A stretch of 64,000 nucleotides of DNA from Bacillus pinisoli (GTDB taxonomy: Bacteria > Bacillota > Bacilli > Bacillales > SA4). The notes under the pieces were generated by a model, which was not told where the DNA came from, did not search any database, and saw only the letters and a program-made list of their open reading frames with translations. The DNA is taken from the NCBI RefSeq assembly GCF_023036475.1, contig NZ_JAJQKI010000008.1, positions 124,001-188,000 of the forward strand. The letters are read 5' to 3'. Position numbers and translations under genes: made by a program. Of the stretch, positions 33,827 to 41,605 are shown one piece after another. Position 1 is the first letter of the stretch, and every line of letters begins with the position of its first letter.

Positions 33827-34306
33827 ATGACAGAAAAGAAAAAAACAACCATCGTATTATTTAGTGGAGATTATGATAAAGCAATGGCAGCTTATATTAT
33901 TGCTAACGGAGCAGCAGCATATGACCATGAAGTGACTATTTTTCATACATTCTGGGGTTTAAATGCTTTACGTAAAGACGAGAATATTGAAGTGAAAAAG
34001 GGCTTCATGGAAAAGATGTTTGGCAAAATGATGCCTAGAGGCGCTGAAAAAATGGGCCTATCTAAAATGAACTTTGCAGGATTTGGTCCAAAAATGATTA
34101 AAGATGTGATGAAAAAGCATAATGCAATGCCATTAGCTGATTTAATTGAAATGGCGAAAGAACAAGATGTAAAGCTTGTAGCATGTACGATGACAATGGA
34201 TTTATTAGGACTACAAAAAGAAGAATTACATGATAATATTGACTATGCTGGTGTGGCTGCTTATTTAGCAGATGCAGAGGAAGGTAACGTTAACTTGTTT
34301 ATCTAA
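33827..34306 (+). CDS. DsrE-family protein (set B)
   Basis: A 159-residue DsrE-like protein from ATG 33827 behind GGAGG. It has VLFSGDYDKAMAAYIIANGA, a basic Met-rich insertion in the middle (KMFGKMMPRGAEKMG) and the conserved Cys in LVACTMTMDLLG. It is longer than the set A DsrE because of the insertion, as in DsrE/F/H-like proteins of peroxiredoxin-associated sulfur loci. It probably carries persulfide. It is the first gene after the double operator. Confidence 0.88.
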   Translation: MTEKKKTTIVLFSGDYDKAMAAYIIANGAAAYDHEVTIFHTFWGLNALRKDENIEVKKGFMEKMFGKMMPRGAEKMGLSKMNFAGFGPKMIKDVMKKHNAMPLADLIEMAKEQDVKLVACTMTMDLLGLQKEELHDNIDYAGVAAYLADAEEGNVNLFI

Positions 34307-34352
34307 AACAAATCCAAGGGGGGATTTATCCCCCAATTACAGGAGGTTTAAA

Positions 34353-34721
34353 ATGTTAGAATATGTAAACTATCTATTAATGGGGCTCGCAGTATTTTTC
34401 ATTATTAACCGAATGTTACCTGCTAAAGGTGTAAGGCAAATCACAACAGAAGAGTTAAAGAACGAACTAAAAGATAAGAAAAAACAATTTGTTGATGTGC
34501 GTACACCAATGGAGTATAAAGGGAATCATATTAAGGAGTTTAAAAATCTACCTTTACATCAATTAAGTAATCAAGCGACAAAAGAACTTTCAAAAGAAAA
34601 AGAAGTAATTGTTATTTGTCAAAGTGGTATGAGAAGTCAAAAAGCGAGTAAGGTACTGAAAAAATTAGGATTTACTAATGTAACGAATGTTAAAGGCGGT
34701 ATGAGCGCCTGGAGATCATAA
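34353..34721 (+). CDS. Membrane-anchored rhodanese (set B)
   Basis: A 122-residue protein from ATG 34353 behind AGGAGG. An N-terminal membrane helix (YLLMGLAVFFIINRML) is followed by a rhodanese domain with FVDVRTPMEYKGNHI and the active loop CQSGMRS. It would handle sulfane sulfur at the inner face of the membrane. The rhodanese at 34739 follows 17 nt downstream. Confidence 0.9.
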   Translation: MLEYVNYLLMGLAVFFIINRMLPAKGVRQITTEELKNELKDKKKQFVDVRTPMEYKGNHIKEFKNLPLHQLSNQATKELSKEKEVIVICQSGMRSQKASKVLKKLGFTNVTNVKGGMSAWRS

Positions 34722-34738
34722 CAAGGAGGATAACAGGG

Positions 34739-35032
34739 ATGAAACAATATACAGCTAAAGAAGTTGAAAATCTTTTAGAAGAAAAAGTAATAAATATCAT
34801 TGATGTAAGAGAAGTAGATGAAGTAGCAAATGGAAAAATTCCTGGTGCTATTCATATCCCACTTGGCCTATTAGAGTTCCGCATGCAAGAACTTGATAAA
34901 TCGAAGGAATATATTATGGTTTGTCGTTCTGGTGCAAGAAGCGGTCGAGCGACTCAGTTTCTTGAAAGCTATGGCTATCAAGTCATCAATATGACAGGTG
35001 GTATGTTAGATTGGGAAGGGAAAGTTGAATAA
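34739..35032 (+). CDS. Cytoplasmic rhodanese (set B)
   Basis: A 97-residue single-domain rhodanese with IIDVREVDEVANGKIPGA, the active loop CRSGARS and a GGMLDWEG end. It lacks a membrane segment and so is the soluble partner of the gene before it. The RBS is AAGGAGG. A CstR-type operator follows the stop codon and may drive a further internal promoter. Confidence 0.92.
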   Translation: MKQYTAKEVENLLEEKVINIIDVREVDEVANGKIPGAIHIPLGLLEFRMQELDKSKEYIMVCRSGARSGRATQFLESYGYQVINMTGGMLDWEGKVE

Positions 35033-35050
35033 ATTTTTTTAAACAATTAT

Positions 35051-35065
35051 ATACCCCTAAGGGTA
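35051..35065. promoter_or_regulatory. CstR-type operator inside set B
   Basis: ATACCCCTAAGGGTA, 15 nt before the start of the TusA-rhodanese gene and adjacent to its RBS. A weaker variant (ATACTACAGGGGGTA) precedes the rhodanese-MBL gene at about 35674. Confidence 0.6.
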
Positions 35066-35080
35066 ATGGAGGTTATTAGA

Positions 35081-35656
35081 ATGGAACAATTAAAAGCAAA
35101 CTTTATATTAGATGCAAAAGGATTAGCATGTCCGATGCCGATTGTAAAAACAAAAAAGGCAGTTAATGAGTTACAAGCTGGGCAAGTTCTTGAAGTTCAA
35201 GCAACAGATAAAGGATCAAAAGCAGATTTACAAGCATGGGCGAAAAGCTCAGGGCACCAATACTTAGGGACGATTGAAGAAGGGGATGTTCTTAAGCATT
35301 ATGTAAGAAAATCTTCAAATGATGAATCCATCGAAAGAAAACATCCTCATGTTGCAAGCAATGAAGAACTGGAAAAGAAAGTAGAAGCAAATGAAAATAT
35401 AGTCATTCTTGATGTAAGAGAAGCAGCAGAGTATGCATTTAATCATATTCCTAACGCCATCTCGATTCCACTAGGAGAGTTGGAAGCGCGTCTTGGTGAT
35501 TTAAACAAAGAAGACCAAATTTTTGTCGTGTGTCGAACTGGAAATAGAAGTGATTTTGCCGCACAGAAGTTAGCGGAAAATGGATTTAATCATGTAATCA
35601 ATGTCGTACCAGGTATGAGTGCTTGGTCTGGTAAAACGAATAGTATTTTATCTTAA
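35081..35656 (+). CDS. TusA-rhodanese fusion sulfurtransferase (set B)
   Basis: A 191-residue paralog of the 29198 gene with the same layout: TusA Cys in GLACPMPIVKTKK and a rhodanese with DVREAAEYAFNHIPNA and CRTGNRS. ATG 35081 is chosen by the GGAGG spacing. Two copies of this rare fusion so close together point to a local duplication of the cluster, with the inner genes then diverging. It is expected to relay sulfur to the rhodanese-MBL enzyme directly downstream. Confidence 0.9.
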   Translation: MEQLKANFILDAKGLACPMPIVKTKKAVNELQAGQVLEVQATDKGSKADLQAWAKSSGHQYLGTIEEGDVLKHYVRKSSNDESIERKHPHVASNEELEKKVEANENIVILDVREAAEYAFNHIPNAISIPLGELEARLGDLNKEDQIFVVCRTGNRSDFAAQKLAENGFNHVINVVPGMSAWSGKTNSILS

Positions 35657-35695
35657 AAAATTTTAACGAAAAATATACTACAGGGGGTAAAAATA

Positions 35696-36823
35696 ATGAC
35701 TGTAAAAGCAATGAATGCCAAAGAAGTAACAAAAAAAATCTTTAATAAAGAAGACTTGTTTATCCTTGACGTTCGTAACGAAAGCGATTTTCAAGATTGG
35801 AAGATTGAAGGAGAAAATTTCAACCACTTTAATATTCCTTATTTTGAACTGTTAGATGGAGTAGAAGAGATTCTAGACAAACTCCCAACTGACAAAGAAA
35901 TCTTAGTAGTCTGTGCAAAAGAAGGTTCATCCATAATGGTAGCTGAAATGATTGCAGAGCATGGGTTAAACGTTTCTTACTTAGTAGGTGGTATGAAAGC
36001 GTGGAGTGAGCACTTAGAACCTGTGAAAGTTGGAGACCTTCAAGGTGGAGGCGAGATTTATCAGTTTGTTCGAATCGGTAAAGGTTGTCTATCTTACATG
36101 GTCGTATCAAATGGTGAAGCTGCGATTATTGATGCTACTCGTATGACTGATGTTTACCTGGACTTTGCTAATCATGTAGATGCAAAAATCACTCATGTTT
36201 TTGACACTCATTTACATGCAGACCATATTTCAGGTGGAAGAACGATCGCCGAGAAGACTGGTGCATCATACTGGTTACCACCGAAAGATGCGACAGAAGT
36301 GACGTTCGAATACAACGCTTTAGAAGGTGGAAATGTCGTGACAATCGGAAATACAGCGATTGATATTCATGCTCTATATTCTCCAGGTCACACAATCGGT
36401 TCTACATCATTTGTGGTGGATGAAAAATTCCTTCTTTCAGGAGATATCTTATTCATTGATTCAATTGGTAGACCAGATCTTGCAGGAATGGCGGAAGATT
36501 GGGTAGCCGATTTAAGAGAGAGCTTATACTTTCGTTACAGAGAGCTTTCAGAGGATCTAGTTGTGTTACCAGCCCACTTCATGATTATTGATGAATTAAA
36601 TGAAGATGGAAGTGTATCAGAAAAGTTAGGAACACTGTTTGCTAAAAATCACGGTCTGAACATTGAAGACGAAAATGAATTCAGAAGAATGGTAACGGAA
36701 AACTTACCACCACAACCTAATGCCTACCAAGAAATTCGTGAAACAAACATGGGTAAAATCAACCCTGACGAAGAAAAACAACGTGAAATGGAAATCGGAC
36801 CAAACCGTTGTGCGGTAAGATAA
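35696..36823 (+). CDS. Rhodanese-MBL persulfide dioxygenase-like protein (set B)
   Basis: A 375-residue paralog of the 30444 gene. Its rhodanese Cys is about residue 73 (VVCAKEGSS, again without the usual Arg). The MBL motif [20 protein letters not shown] and [13 protein letters not shown] are conserved, and the shared NLPPQPN and GPNRCAVR end is present. It is predicted to oxidise protein or low-molecular persulfide to sulfite. The paralogs differ mainly between the metal motifs, perhaps in substrate choice. Confidence 0.85.
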   Translation: MTVKAMNAKEVTKKIFNKEDLFILDVRNESDFQDWKIEGENFNHFNIPYFELLDGVEEILDKLPTDKEILVVCAKEGSSIMVAEMIAEHGLNVSYLVGGMKAWSEHLEPVKVGDLQGGGEIYQFVRIGKGCLSYMVVSNGEAAIIDATRMTDVYLDFANHVDAKITHVFDTHLHADHISGGRTIAEKTGASYWLPPKDATEVTFEYNALEGGNVVTIGNTAIDIHALYSPGHTIGSTSFVVDEKFLLSGDILFIDSIGRPDLAGMAEDWVADLRESLYFRYRELSEDLVVLPAHFMIIDELNEDGSVSEKLGTLFAKNHGLNIEDENEFRRMVTENLPPQPNAYQEIRETNMGKINPDEEKQREMEIGPNRCAVR

Positions 36824-36899
36824 GTTAATTTAACGATTGTGAAATTAATTCACCTTTCTGCTTAAGCAAAAACAAAAATAAAGATAGATCATAAGTAAA

Positions 36900-37094
36900 G
36901 GCATTTTTCATAAAGATTGTTACTTTTGAACACCATTTTTTAATGGGTAGTGGAATGAAGCGGAAGACACTTGACTCCTGCGGGAAATAGAGGAAAGGTC
37001 GAGACCCCGCAGAAAGCAAGTGTCTGGAGCGCAATGGAACGACAAGTTACTTACTTTTAACTGGCTAAAAGCAACAAATTATGCGGAAAGAGCC
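36900..37094. repeat. Nested repeat: MITE ends around a different palindromic repeat
   Basis: The outer parts (GGCATTTTTCATAAAGATTGTTAC at the left and AAAAGCAACAAA...GGAAAGAGCC at the right) are those of the 191-bp repeat. The inside, about 36945-37056, is a different long palindrome with GAAGACACTTG...CTCCTGCGGG and CCCCGCAG...CAAGTGTCT, of a kind found between genes in many Bacillus genomes. The second repeat has probably inserted into, or replaced, the core of the first. Confidence 0.65.
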
Positions 37095-37126
37095 TAAGTA
37101 AAAAAATTATATCGGAGGTTTTACAA

Positions 37127-37354
37127 ATGGAAGCAACAAAAGTATTAGATGCAAAAGGATTAGCATGCCCAATGCCAATAGTGAAGACAAAGAAAGCGAT
37201 GAATGAACTAGAATCTGGTCAAATTTTAGAAATCCATGCAACAGATAAAGGGGCAAAAAATGACCTTACTGCTTGGGCAAAATCAGGTGGCCACGAATTT
37301 TTAAAACACGAAGAAGAAAATGATGTTTTAAAGTTTTGGATAAAAAAAGCGTAA
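37127..37354 (+). CDS. TusA-family sulfurtransferase (set B)
   Basis: A 75-residue protein, almost identical to the 31594 TusA at the N-terminus (EATKVLDAKGLACPMPIV) and in HATDKGAKNDLTAWA. ATG 37127 lies behind CGGAGG. It accepts persulfide sulfur on the CPMP Cys. It is separated from the MBL gene by a repeat, unlike in set A, and is followed by its own terminator. Confidence 0.92.
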   Translation: MEATKVLDAKGLACPMPIVKTKKAMNELESGQILEIHATDKGAKNDLTAWAKSGGHEFLKHEEENDVLKFWIKKA

Positions 37355-37360
37355 CAAATA

Positions 37361-37389
37361 AGGGAGCCGAGTAAGGTTCCCTTTTTTTA
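37361..37389 (+). terminator. Terminator of the set B tusA
   Basis: GGGAGCC-GAGTAA-GGTTCCC followed by seven T. Confidence 0.8.
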
Positions 37390-37393
37390 ACAA

Positions 37394-37586
37394 GGCTCTT
37401 TTCGTATACATTGTTGCTTTCGTAAAAATCCTAAAAGCCGGATTTTTACTTAATAGTTTAATGTCAACTGCTTTTCAATTAGACAGTTGCTCTTTTCTAA
37501 AGGATAAATACGGAATTTGTTCGTTAAAGGTTAGCTTAACTTCAGATAAAGTAGGTTAGAAAGCAACAAAGTTTTAGAAAAGAGCC
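37394..37586. repeat. MITE-like repeat, copy 2
   Basis: 193 bp, same orientation and order of hairpins as copy 1, with perfect GGCTCTTTTC and GAAAAGAGCC ends. It lies between a terminator and the RBS of the permease gene. Confidence 0.8.
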
Positions 37587-37606
37587 TTTAATAAGGAGGT
37601 AACACG

Positions 37607-38383
37607 ATGGACTTTGCATTTATTATCACTATTTTCTTAATTGGTTTTATTGGATCATATATCTCTGGTATGCTTGGAATTGGTGGTTCCATTATTAAAT
37701 ATCCAATGCTTTTATATATCCCACCATTATTTGGATTAGCGGCCTTTACGGCACATGAGGTATCAGGTATCAGTGCGATACAAGTGTTCTTTGCGACCAT
37801 AGGTGGTGTATGGGCATACCGAAAAGGTGGATACTTAAACAAATCGTTAATTGCCTACATGGGTGCTAGTATCTTAATTGGTAGTTTTGTTGGAGGCTAC
37901 GGCTCGAAGCTGATGTCAGAGGGTGGTATTAATATTATCTACGGAGTATTAGCGTTAATTGCTGCCGTCATGATGTTTATTCCTAAAAAGGGAATTGATG
38001 ATATCCCTCTAGATCAGGTAAGGTTTAATAAATGGTTAGCGGCAATATTAGCACTTATTGTTGGTGTAGGAGCGGGGATTGTTGGTGCTGCAGGTGCATT
38101 TTTGTTAGTACCAATCATGTTAGTTGTATTAAAAATTCCTACACGAATGACAATTGCTTCATCTTTAGCGATTACCTTTATTTCATCCATCGGTGCAACA
38201 GTTGGTAAAATTACAACAGGACAGATTGATTATTTTCCTGCCTTTATTATGATTGTTGCGAGTCTTATTGCATCTCCTTTAGGTGCAATGGCTGGGAAAA
38301 AAGTAAATACAAAAATACTACAAGTCATTTTGGCAGTCTTAATCGCAGCAACAGCGGTGAAGATTTGGCTAGATATTTTATAA
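37607..38383 (+). CDS. TauE/SafE-family anion permease (set B)
   Basis: 258 residues with eight hydrophobic spans, [20 protein letters not shown] and [18 protein letters not shown]. It is highly similar to the set A permease over its length and shares HEVSGISA and [13 protein letters not shown] 37607 lies behind AAGGAGG. Sulfite, thiosulfate or organosulfonate export is inferred from its cluster. The UGA-containing HesB-like gene follows 41 nt later and is probably co-transcribed. Confidence 0.9.
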   Translation: MDFAFIITIFLIGFIGSYISGMLGIGGSIIKYPMLLYIPPLFGLAAFTAHEVSGISAIQVFFATIGGVWAYRKGGYLNKSLIAYMGASILIGSFVGGYGSKLMSEGGINIIYGVLALIAAVMMFIPKKGIDDIPLDQVRFNKWLAAILALIVGVGAGIVGAAGAFLLVPIMLVVLKIPTRMTIASSLAITFISSIGATVGKITTGQIDYFPAFIMIVASLIASPLGAMAGKKVNTKILQVILAVLIAATAVKIWLDIL

Positions 38384-38424
38384 ACTGGGGAAAATATAAG
38401 AACACTGTGCAGGAGGGATTAATA

Positions 38425-38712
38425 ATGGTAAAAGTAACGGCAGCAGCGATGAACCAAATTACGAAAGAAGTAAAAGATCTTCTTGATGAAGGGAAAAAGC
38501 CATTCATTCGTCTAGCAATGGGCATTGGCTGAGGGGGTCCACAGCTTCGTCTGGCTCTGGAAGAGTCAGCTTTAGAAAAAGATGAATTAGTAGAAATTGA
38601 TGGAATTATCTTTTTGATCAATGAAGCACACAAGGTGTATTTTACAGATGCAAAAATCGATTATACAAAAAGTTTATTAGGTGGAGGAAATTTTACTGTT
38701 CTTCGGGTGTAG
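38425..38712 (+). CDS. HesB/IscA-like protein with in-frame UGA (selenocysteine candidate)
   Basis: ATG 38425 behind AGGAGGG opens a 95-codon frame with a single TGA at codon 36 (38530-38532). The context is MGIG-UGA-GGPQLRLALEE. HesB-like proteins have Cys at this point (GxCGGP), and a HesB-like family is among the known bacterial selenoproteins. The frame continues cleanly for 60 codons (ELVEIDGIIFLINEAHKVYF, then LLGGGNFTVLRV). A SECIS-like stem-loop lies downstream. Sec insertion is therefore much likelier than a nonsense mutation. The protein probably handles sulfur, selenium or Fe-S chemistry with the sulfur carriers upstream. Confidence 0.85.
38530..38569 (+). promoter_or_regulatory. 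Bacterial SECIS-like element, HesB gene
   Basis: 18 nt after the TGA, CTGGCTC-TGGAA-GAGTCAG (38551-38569) forms a 7-bp stem with one G-U pair and a five-base loop. The loop has G at its second position and begins 25 nt after the UGA. That fits bacterial SECIS rules (loop 16-37 nt away, G among the first two loop bases). Confidence 0.75.
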
Positions 38713-38763
38713 AAGACGTAAAGTTTCTCTACACCCTTAACTTTTATCGGGAAGGTGTCATAT

Positions 38764-39159
38764 ATGAAGGTTAAAAATCTAGCATTTTATGTACCTATGA
38801 TTCTACTTATATATTTTGGTTATCATTTCTTAGAAAAAAAGAGCATTGAAACGATTTCTATTTCTGAATTAGAAAATAAATTACAAATTCAAGATTCTGA
38901 GAATGTAGTGTTTGTTGATGTTCGTGAAAAACATGAATACGAGTCTGGACATATACAAGGGATGGAAAACTACCCATTAAGTACACTTGAATCAGAATAT
39001 AAGAATCTTCCACGAGACTCAGAAATCATACTATTATGTAGAAGTGGAAAACGGAGTCTTCAAGCTGCTCAAATCTTAAAAGATCAGGGGTATACAAATA
39101 TTAAAAGTGTTGACGGCGGTATTCTCCAATGGACAGGAGAGTTAGTGAGCTATAAATAA
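38764..39159 (+). CDS. Membrane-anchored rhodanese
   Basis: A 131-residue protein from ATG 38764 behind GGAAGGTG. It has an N-terminal hydrophobic anchor (LAFYVPMILLIYFGYHFL) and a rhodanese domain with FVDVREKHEYESGHIQG and the active loop CRSGKRS. It follows the HesB-like gene after a small hairpin (GGGTGTAGA with TCTCTACACCC) and precedes the tiny UGA gene. It likely supplies sulfane sulfur or selenium at the membrane as part of the set B unit. Confidence 0.88.
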   Translation: MKVKNLAFYVPMILLIYFGYHFLEKKSIETISISELENKLQIQDSENVVFVDVREKHEYESGHIQGMENYPLSTLESEYKNLPRDSEIILLCRSGKRSLQAAQILKDQGYTNIKSVDGGILQWTGELVSYK

Positions 39160-39221
39160 TTCAAATTCAAGTTGGTGAAAACATGAAAAAACAAAAAGAT
39201 TGTAAGCAAGGAACGTGAGGA

Positions 39222-39323
39222 ATGAATCAGCAACATTCTAAATCATATGTTCCACCCATATGACCTGGAATGTTTGTGTGGCTCCTGGTAGGAGTTATTC
39301 TACTTATTCAAAGATTATTTTAG
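39222..39323 (+). CDS. Tiny membrane protein with in-frame UGA (selenocysteine candidate)
   Basis: From ATG 39222 (AAGGA 9 nt upstream) the frame has TGA at 39261-39263 in the context YVPPI-UGA-PGMFVW. It continues LLVGVILLIQRLF to TAG, giving 33 residues with one membrane span. A SECIS-like hairpin follows the TGA. An upstream ATG at 39183 would add KKQKDCKQGT and a second TGA (39216-39218) that has no SECIS-like loop, so the downstream start is preferred. The function is unknown, and the Sec would sit at the membrane edge. It follows the rhodanese gene by 62 nt. Confidence 0.6.
39261..39297 (+). promoter_or_regulatory. Bacterial SECIS-like element, tiny membrane gene
   Basis: TGGCTCC-TGGTA-GGAGTTA (39279-39297) forms a 7-bp stem with two G-U pairs. 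The five-base loop TGGTA begins 22 nt after the TGA. The loop differs by one base from the TGGAA loops at 38558 and 62179. Confidence 0.6.
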
Positions 39324-39326
39324 CTA

Positions 39327-39533
39327 GGCTCTTTTTTAAAATTTTGTTGCTTTTCAAACCAATTTTCAAATCAATTTCCCTTCTAATACTATTAAACCGA
39401 AGTAATAGTTGTTAAAAAAGAGCAATTGTCTCTATTTAAAGCACTGATCACTGTACTACCGAGTAAAAATCCGGCTTTTGGGATTTTTACGAAAGCAACA
39501 AATCTATACGAAAAGAAAGAGCCTTTAGCTAAG
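39327..39533. repeat. MITE-like repeat, copy 3
   Basis: GGCTCTTTTTTAAAATTTTGTTGC at the left and a right end with GAAAGCAACAAATCTATAC and AAAGAGCC. The internal order is inverted relative to copies 1 and 2 (the GTAAAAATCCGGCTTTTGGGATTTTTAC hairpin is now near the right end). Confidence 0.75.
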
Positions 39534-39630
39534 AGAGACGATTGTCTCTTTTTTTTATACCCATATATATGGGATAAGGTGTGTTGTGTAGATTTCAAAG
39601 TAAGTCTTGGTTTAAATCTCGGTCTCTTGC

Positions 39631-39822
39631 ATGATACTAGTATTACCATGGTTTTCATTTGGTTCATTGCCCCGAAAGACCTTTCGGAAATACGTCCCCG
39701 TCGCTTTGACTTCTTCTGTGCTCGTGCTAGGAATATGTACGCTGGCTGTACCTTTTAAATGGGTCAGTAAGCTGGTTGATAACGATGGATTAAACACATG
39801 GAACCATACAAAAGAGTATTGA
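39631..39822 (+). pseudogene. Truncated paralog of the membrane protein at 43008-43499
   Basis: The frame MILVLPWFSFGSLPRKTFRK, then YVPVALTSSVLVLG aligns with the start of the minus-strand protein at 43499 (MILPWFSVPLIGREAFKRFL, then PASLFIAVIV). It stops after 63 codons, at about 40% of the other protein, and the rest is absent. There is no strong RBS. It is probably a decayed duplicate. The remaining bases between the MITE and this fragment show nothing further. Confidence 0.5.
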
Positions 39823-39860
39823 TGCATACAAATAAAAAGTGAAATTCAAGGAGTAGACAT

Positions 39861-40373
39861 ATGTCAGAGGCGGTAACAAATGCAATAGAATTAAATAGTT
39901 CTCATATAGGAGCTTGGTTCCCATTTATAACAATTCTTATTTATGGTGTAATTCTTCTAAAGATAAACATAAAACTGACGAAGCTGGAGATGTACTTAAC
40001 AAGCCTATTTGCCTTATACCTTTCCATTATAACCGACTATGTTCTTGGAATGACTTTTCAATTTTATGAGTATTTTGATCAGGGTGGAGATATTTGGACA
40101 CCAATTACAGTAATTCCCTTATATGTCCTTACAAACTTAGTATTCTTGAACCTTTATCCATTTACATCTTCTCAATGGAAAAAGTGGATATATATCCTCG
40201 TATGGTCTCTATACGCAACTGTTTGGGAATGGTTTTCTGTTGAATACACCTCTTTTTTTTCTCATGATAATTGGAAACTATGGTATTCTGCGGTTATCTA
40301 TCCATTCTTGTATTTACTAATACTTGGAAACCTCAAGTTTATCCGAAGCAATCAGGTGGGGACAAAAAAGTAA
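39861..40373 (+). CDS. CBO0543-type multi-span membrane protein
   Basis: ATG 39861 behind AAGGAG. The 170-residue product has about five hydrophobic helices (FPFITILIYGVILL, LFALYLSIITDYVLG, ITVIPLYVLTNLVFL, IYILVWSLYATVWEWF, YPFLYLLILGNL) with many aromatic residues and a D/Y motif between helices. This family is common in Bacillus, and a relative is encoded at 62410-62961. No function is established. There is no operon partner, and about 250 AT-rich bases separate it from the next gene. Confidence 0.75.
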   Translation: MSEAVTNAIELNSSHIGAWFPFITILIYGVILLKINIKLTKLEMYLTSLFALYLSIITDYVLGMTFQFYEYFDQGGDIWTPITVIPLYVLTNLVFLNLYPFTSSQWKKWIYILVWSLYATVWEWFSVEYTSFFSHDNWKLWYSAVIYPFLYLLILGNLKFIRSNQVGTKK

Positions 40374-40625
40374 GGCAGGGGTAATTAATGATGGTTTCTG
40401 GCGATAAATATAGTACATTAAATAAATCAATTTTTTTTGATTTTATTTATTTGCATTTTGCAAATAATATGTTATAGTTTGGATATAAAAGGTAATAAAT
40501 ACTGAACTAATTAGAGTGAATTATCAGTTTTACTACCCTAATATACTTGCATATAACAAGTTAAGTCTTGGTGCGTGATAAAATTAGTCCATCAAATTAC
40601 GTAGCACTCTTAGAAGGAGAGGAGA

Positions 40626-41084
40626 ATGAAGATGAGAGAATCCTTCCAAACCATTATTAGACGTTTCGGCATCCTTAGTAAAACCTGTTGTTCAGTTGAC
40701 GGGATCGACGTATCCACTATTCAAAGTCACATCCTTTATGAAATTAACAAAAGAGAAAACCCGACTATCCAGCAACTGGCAGAAATATTGGGTGTGGATA
40801 TTACCACGTTCAGTAGGCAAATTCAAAAACTGGTGAATATGGAACTTGTTCAAAAAGTTTCTAACTCTGAGGACAAACGGATTACTCACTTGCAATTAAC
40901 GGAAACAGGAGTGAAAGTAGCAAACGGCATAGACCAACAGGTAAATAGGTTCATCCAAGACATCTTCATGCAGATGACGGAATTCGAAAGAGAGAATGTT
41001 GAGCGTTCCATTAAACTTTTAGCCAATGTCATGGAAAATGTGACGTTTCGAGAACAGTCTGATTGTACGGATGAGAAGTGTTAA
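40626..41084 (+). CDS. MarR-family regulator with Cys pairs
   Basis: A 152-residue winged-helix protein. The MarR helix-turn-helix is at about residues 45-85 (PTIQQLAEILGVDITTFSRQ) with the wing NSEDKRITHLQL. It has a vicinal Cys pair near the N-terminus (KTCCSVDGID) and a C-terminal CTDEKC. Such Cys suit a thiol, metalloid or electrophile sensor. It starts a run with a GNAT acetyltransferase and an ArsO-like flavoprotein, so it is likely their regulator. The start may be ATG 40626 or 40632. Confidence 0.82.
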   Translation: MKMRESFQTIIRRFGILSKTCCSVDGIDVSTIQSHILYEINKRENPTIQQLAEILGVDITTFSRQIQKLVNMELVQKVSNSEDKRITHLQLTETGVKVANGIDQQVNRFIQDIFMQMTEFERENVERSIKLLANVMENVTFREQSDCTDEKC

Positions 41085-41101
41085 TCCAGGAGGAGCTTAG
41101 G

Positions 41102-41593
41102 ATGAAGATACGAGAAGCAACTATAGAGGACCTTTCTTCTATACAAAGCATTTACAACCAAGGAATTGAAGACCGAATTGCAACACTTGAAACAGCTCTA
41201 AAAGATGATAGCTACATGCTAAATTGGTTTCACCAACACCAGGATCGTTACAAGATTATCGTCGCTGAGCTAGATGAAGAAATAGTAGGCTTTGCATCCT
41301 TGAATCCCTATAATGCGCGGGACGCCTATAAGGGAGTAGCTGACTTATCTGTGTATATATCAAGACAGGCAAGAGGGAAGGGAGTTGGAACCCTCTTATT
41401 AGATGAGATTGAAAAAATAGCAATTAACCATCACTTTCATAAAATTGTCTTGTTTACCTTTCCATTTAATGAACTAGGTCAAGGGCTATATCGTAAGAAA
41501 GGCTTTCGTGAGGTAGGGGTATTTAAAAACCAAGGAATACTAGATGGTCAATACGTTGATGTCATGGCGATGGAGAAGTTATTACGATCATAA
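41102..41593 (+). CDS. GNAT acetyltransferase (ArsN/phosphinothricin type)
   Basis: A 163-residue GNAT protein from ATG 41102 behind AGGAGG. It starts MKIREATIEDLSSIQSIYNQ and has the acetyl-CoA loop RQARGKGVGTLL and the C-terminal YRKKGFREVGVFKNQG, VDVMAMEKLL, as in phosphinothricin acetyltransferases. In ars-like operons such enzymes (ArsN1) acetylate the antibiotic arsinothricin. The neighbouring MarR and flavoprotein genes fit that setting, but no arsenite pump or reductase gene is next to it. Substrate is inferred. Confidence 0.82.
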   Translation: MKIREATIEDLSSIQSIYNQGIEDRIATLETALKDDSYMLNWFHQHQDRYKIIVAELDEEIVGFASLNPYNARDAYKGVADLSVYISRQARGKGVGTLLLDEIEKIAINHHFHKIVLFTFPFNELGQGLYRKKGFREVGVFKNQGILDGQYVDVMAMEKLLRS

Positions 41594-41605
41594 GGAGGAA
41601 TGGAG

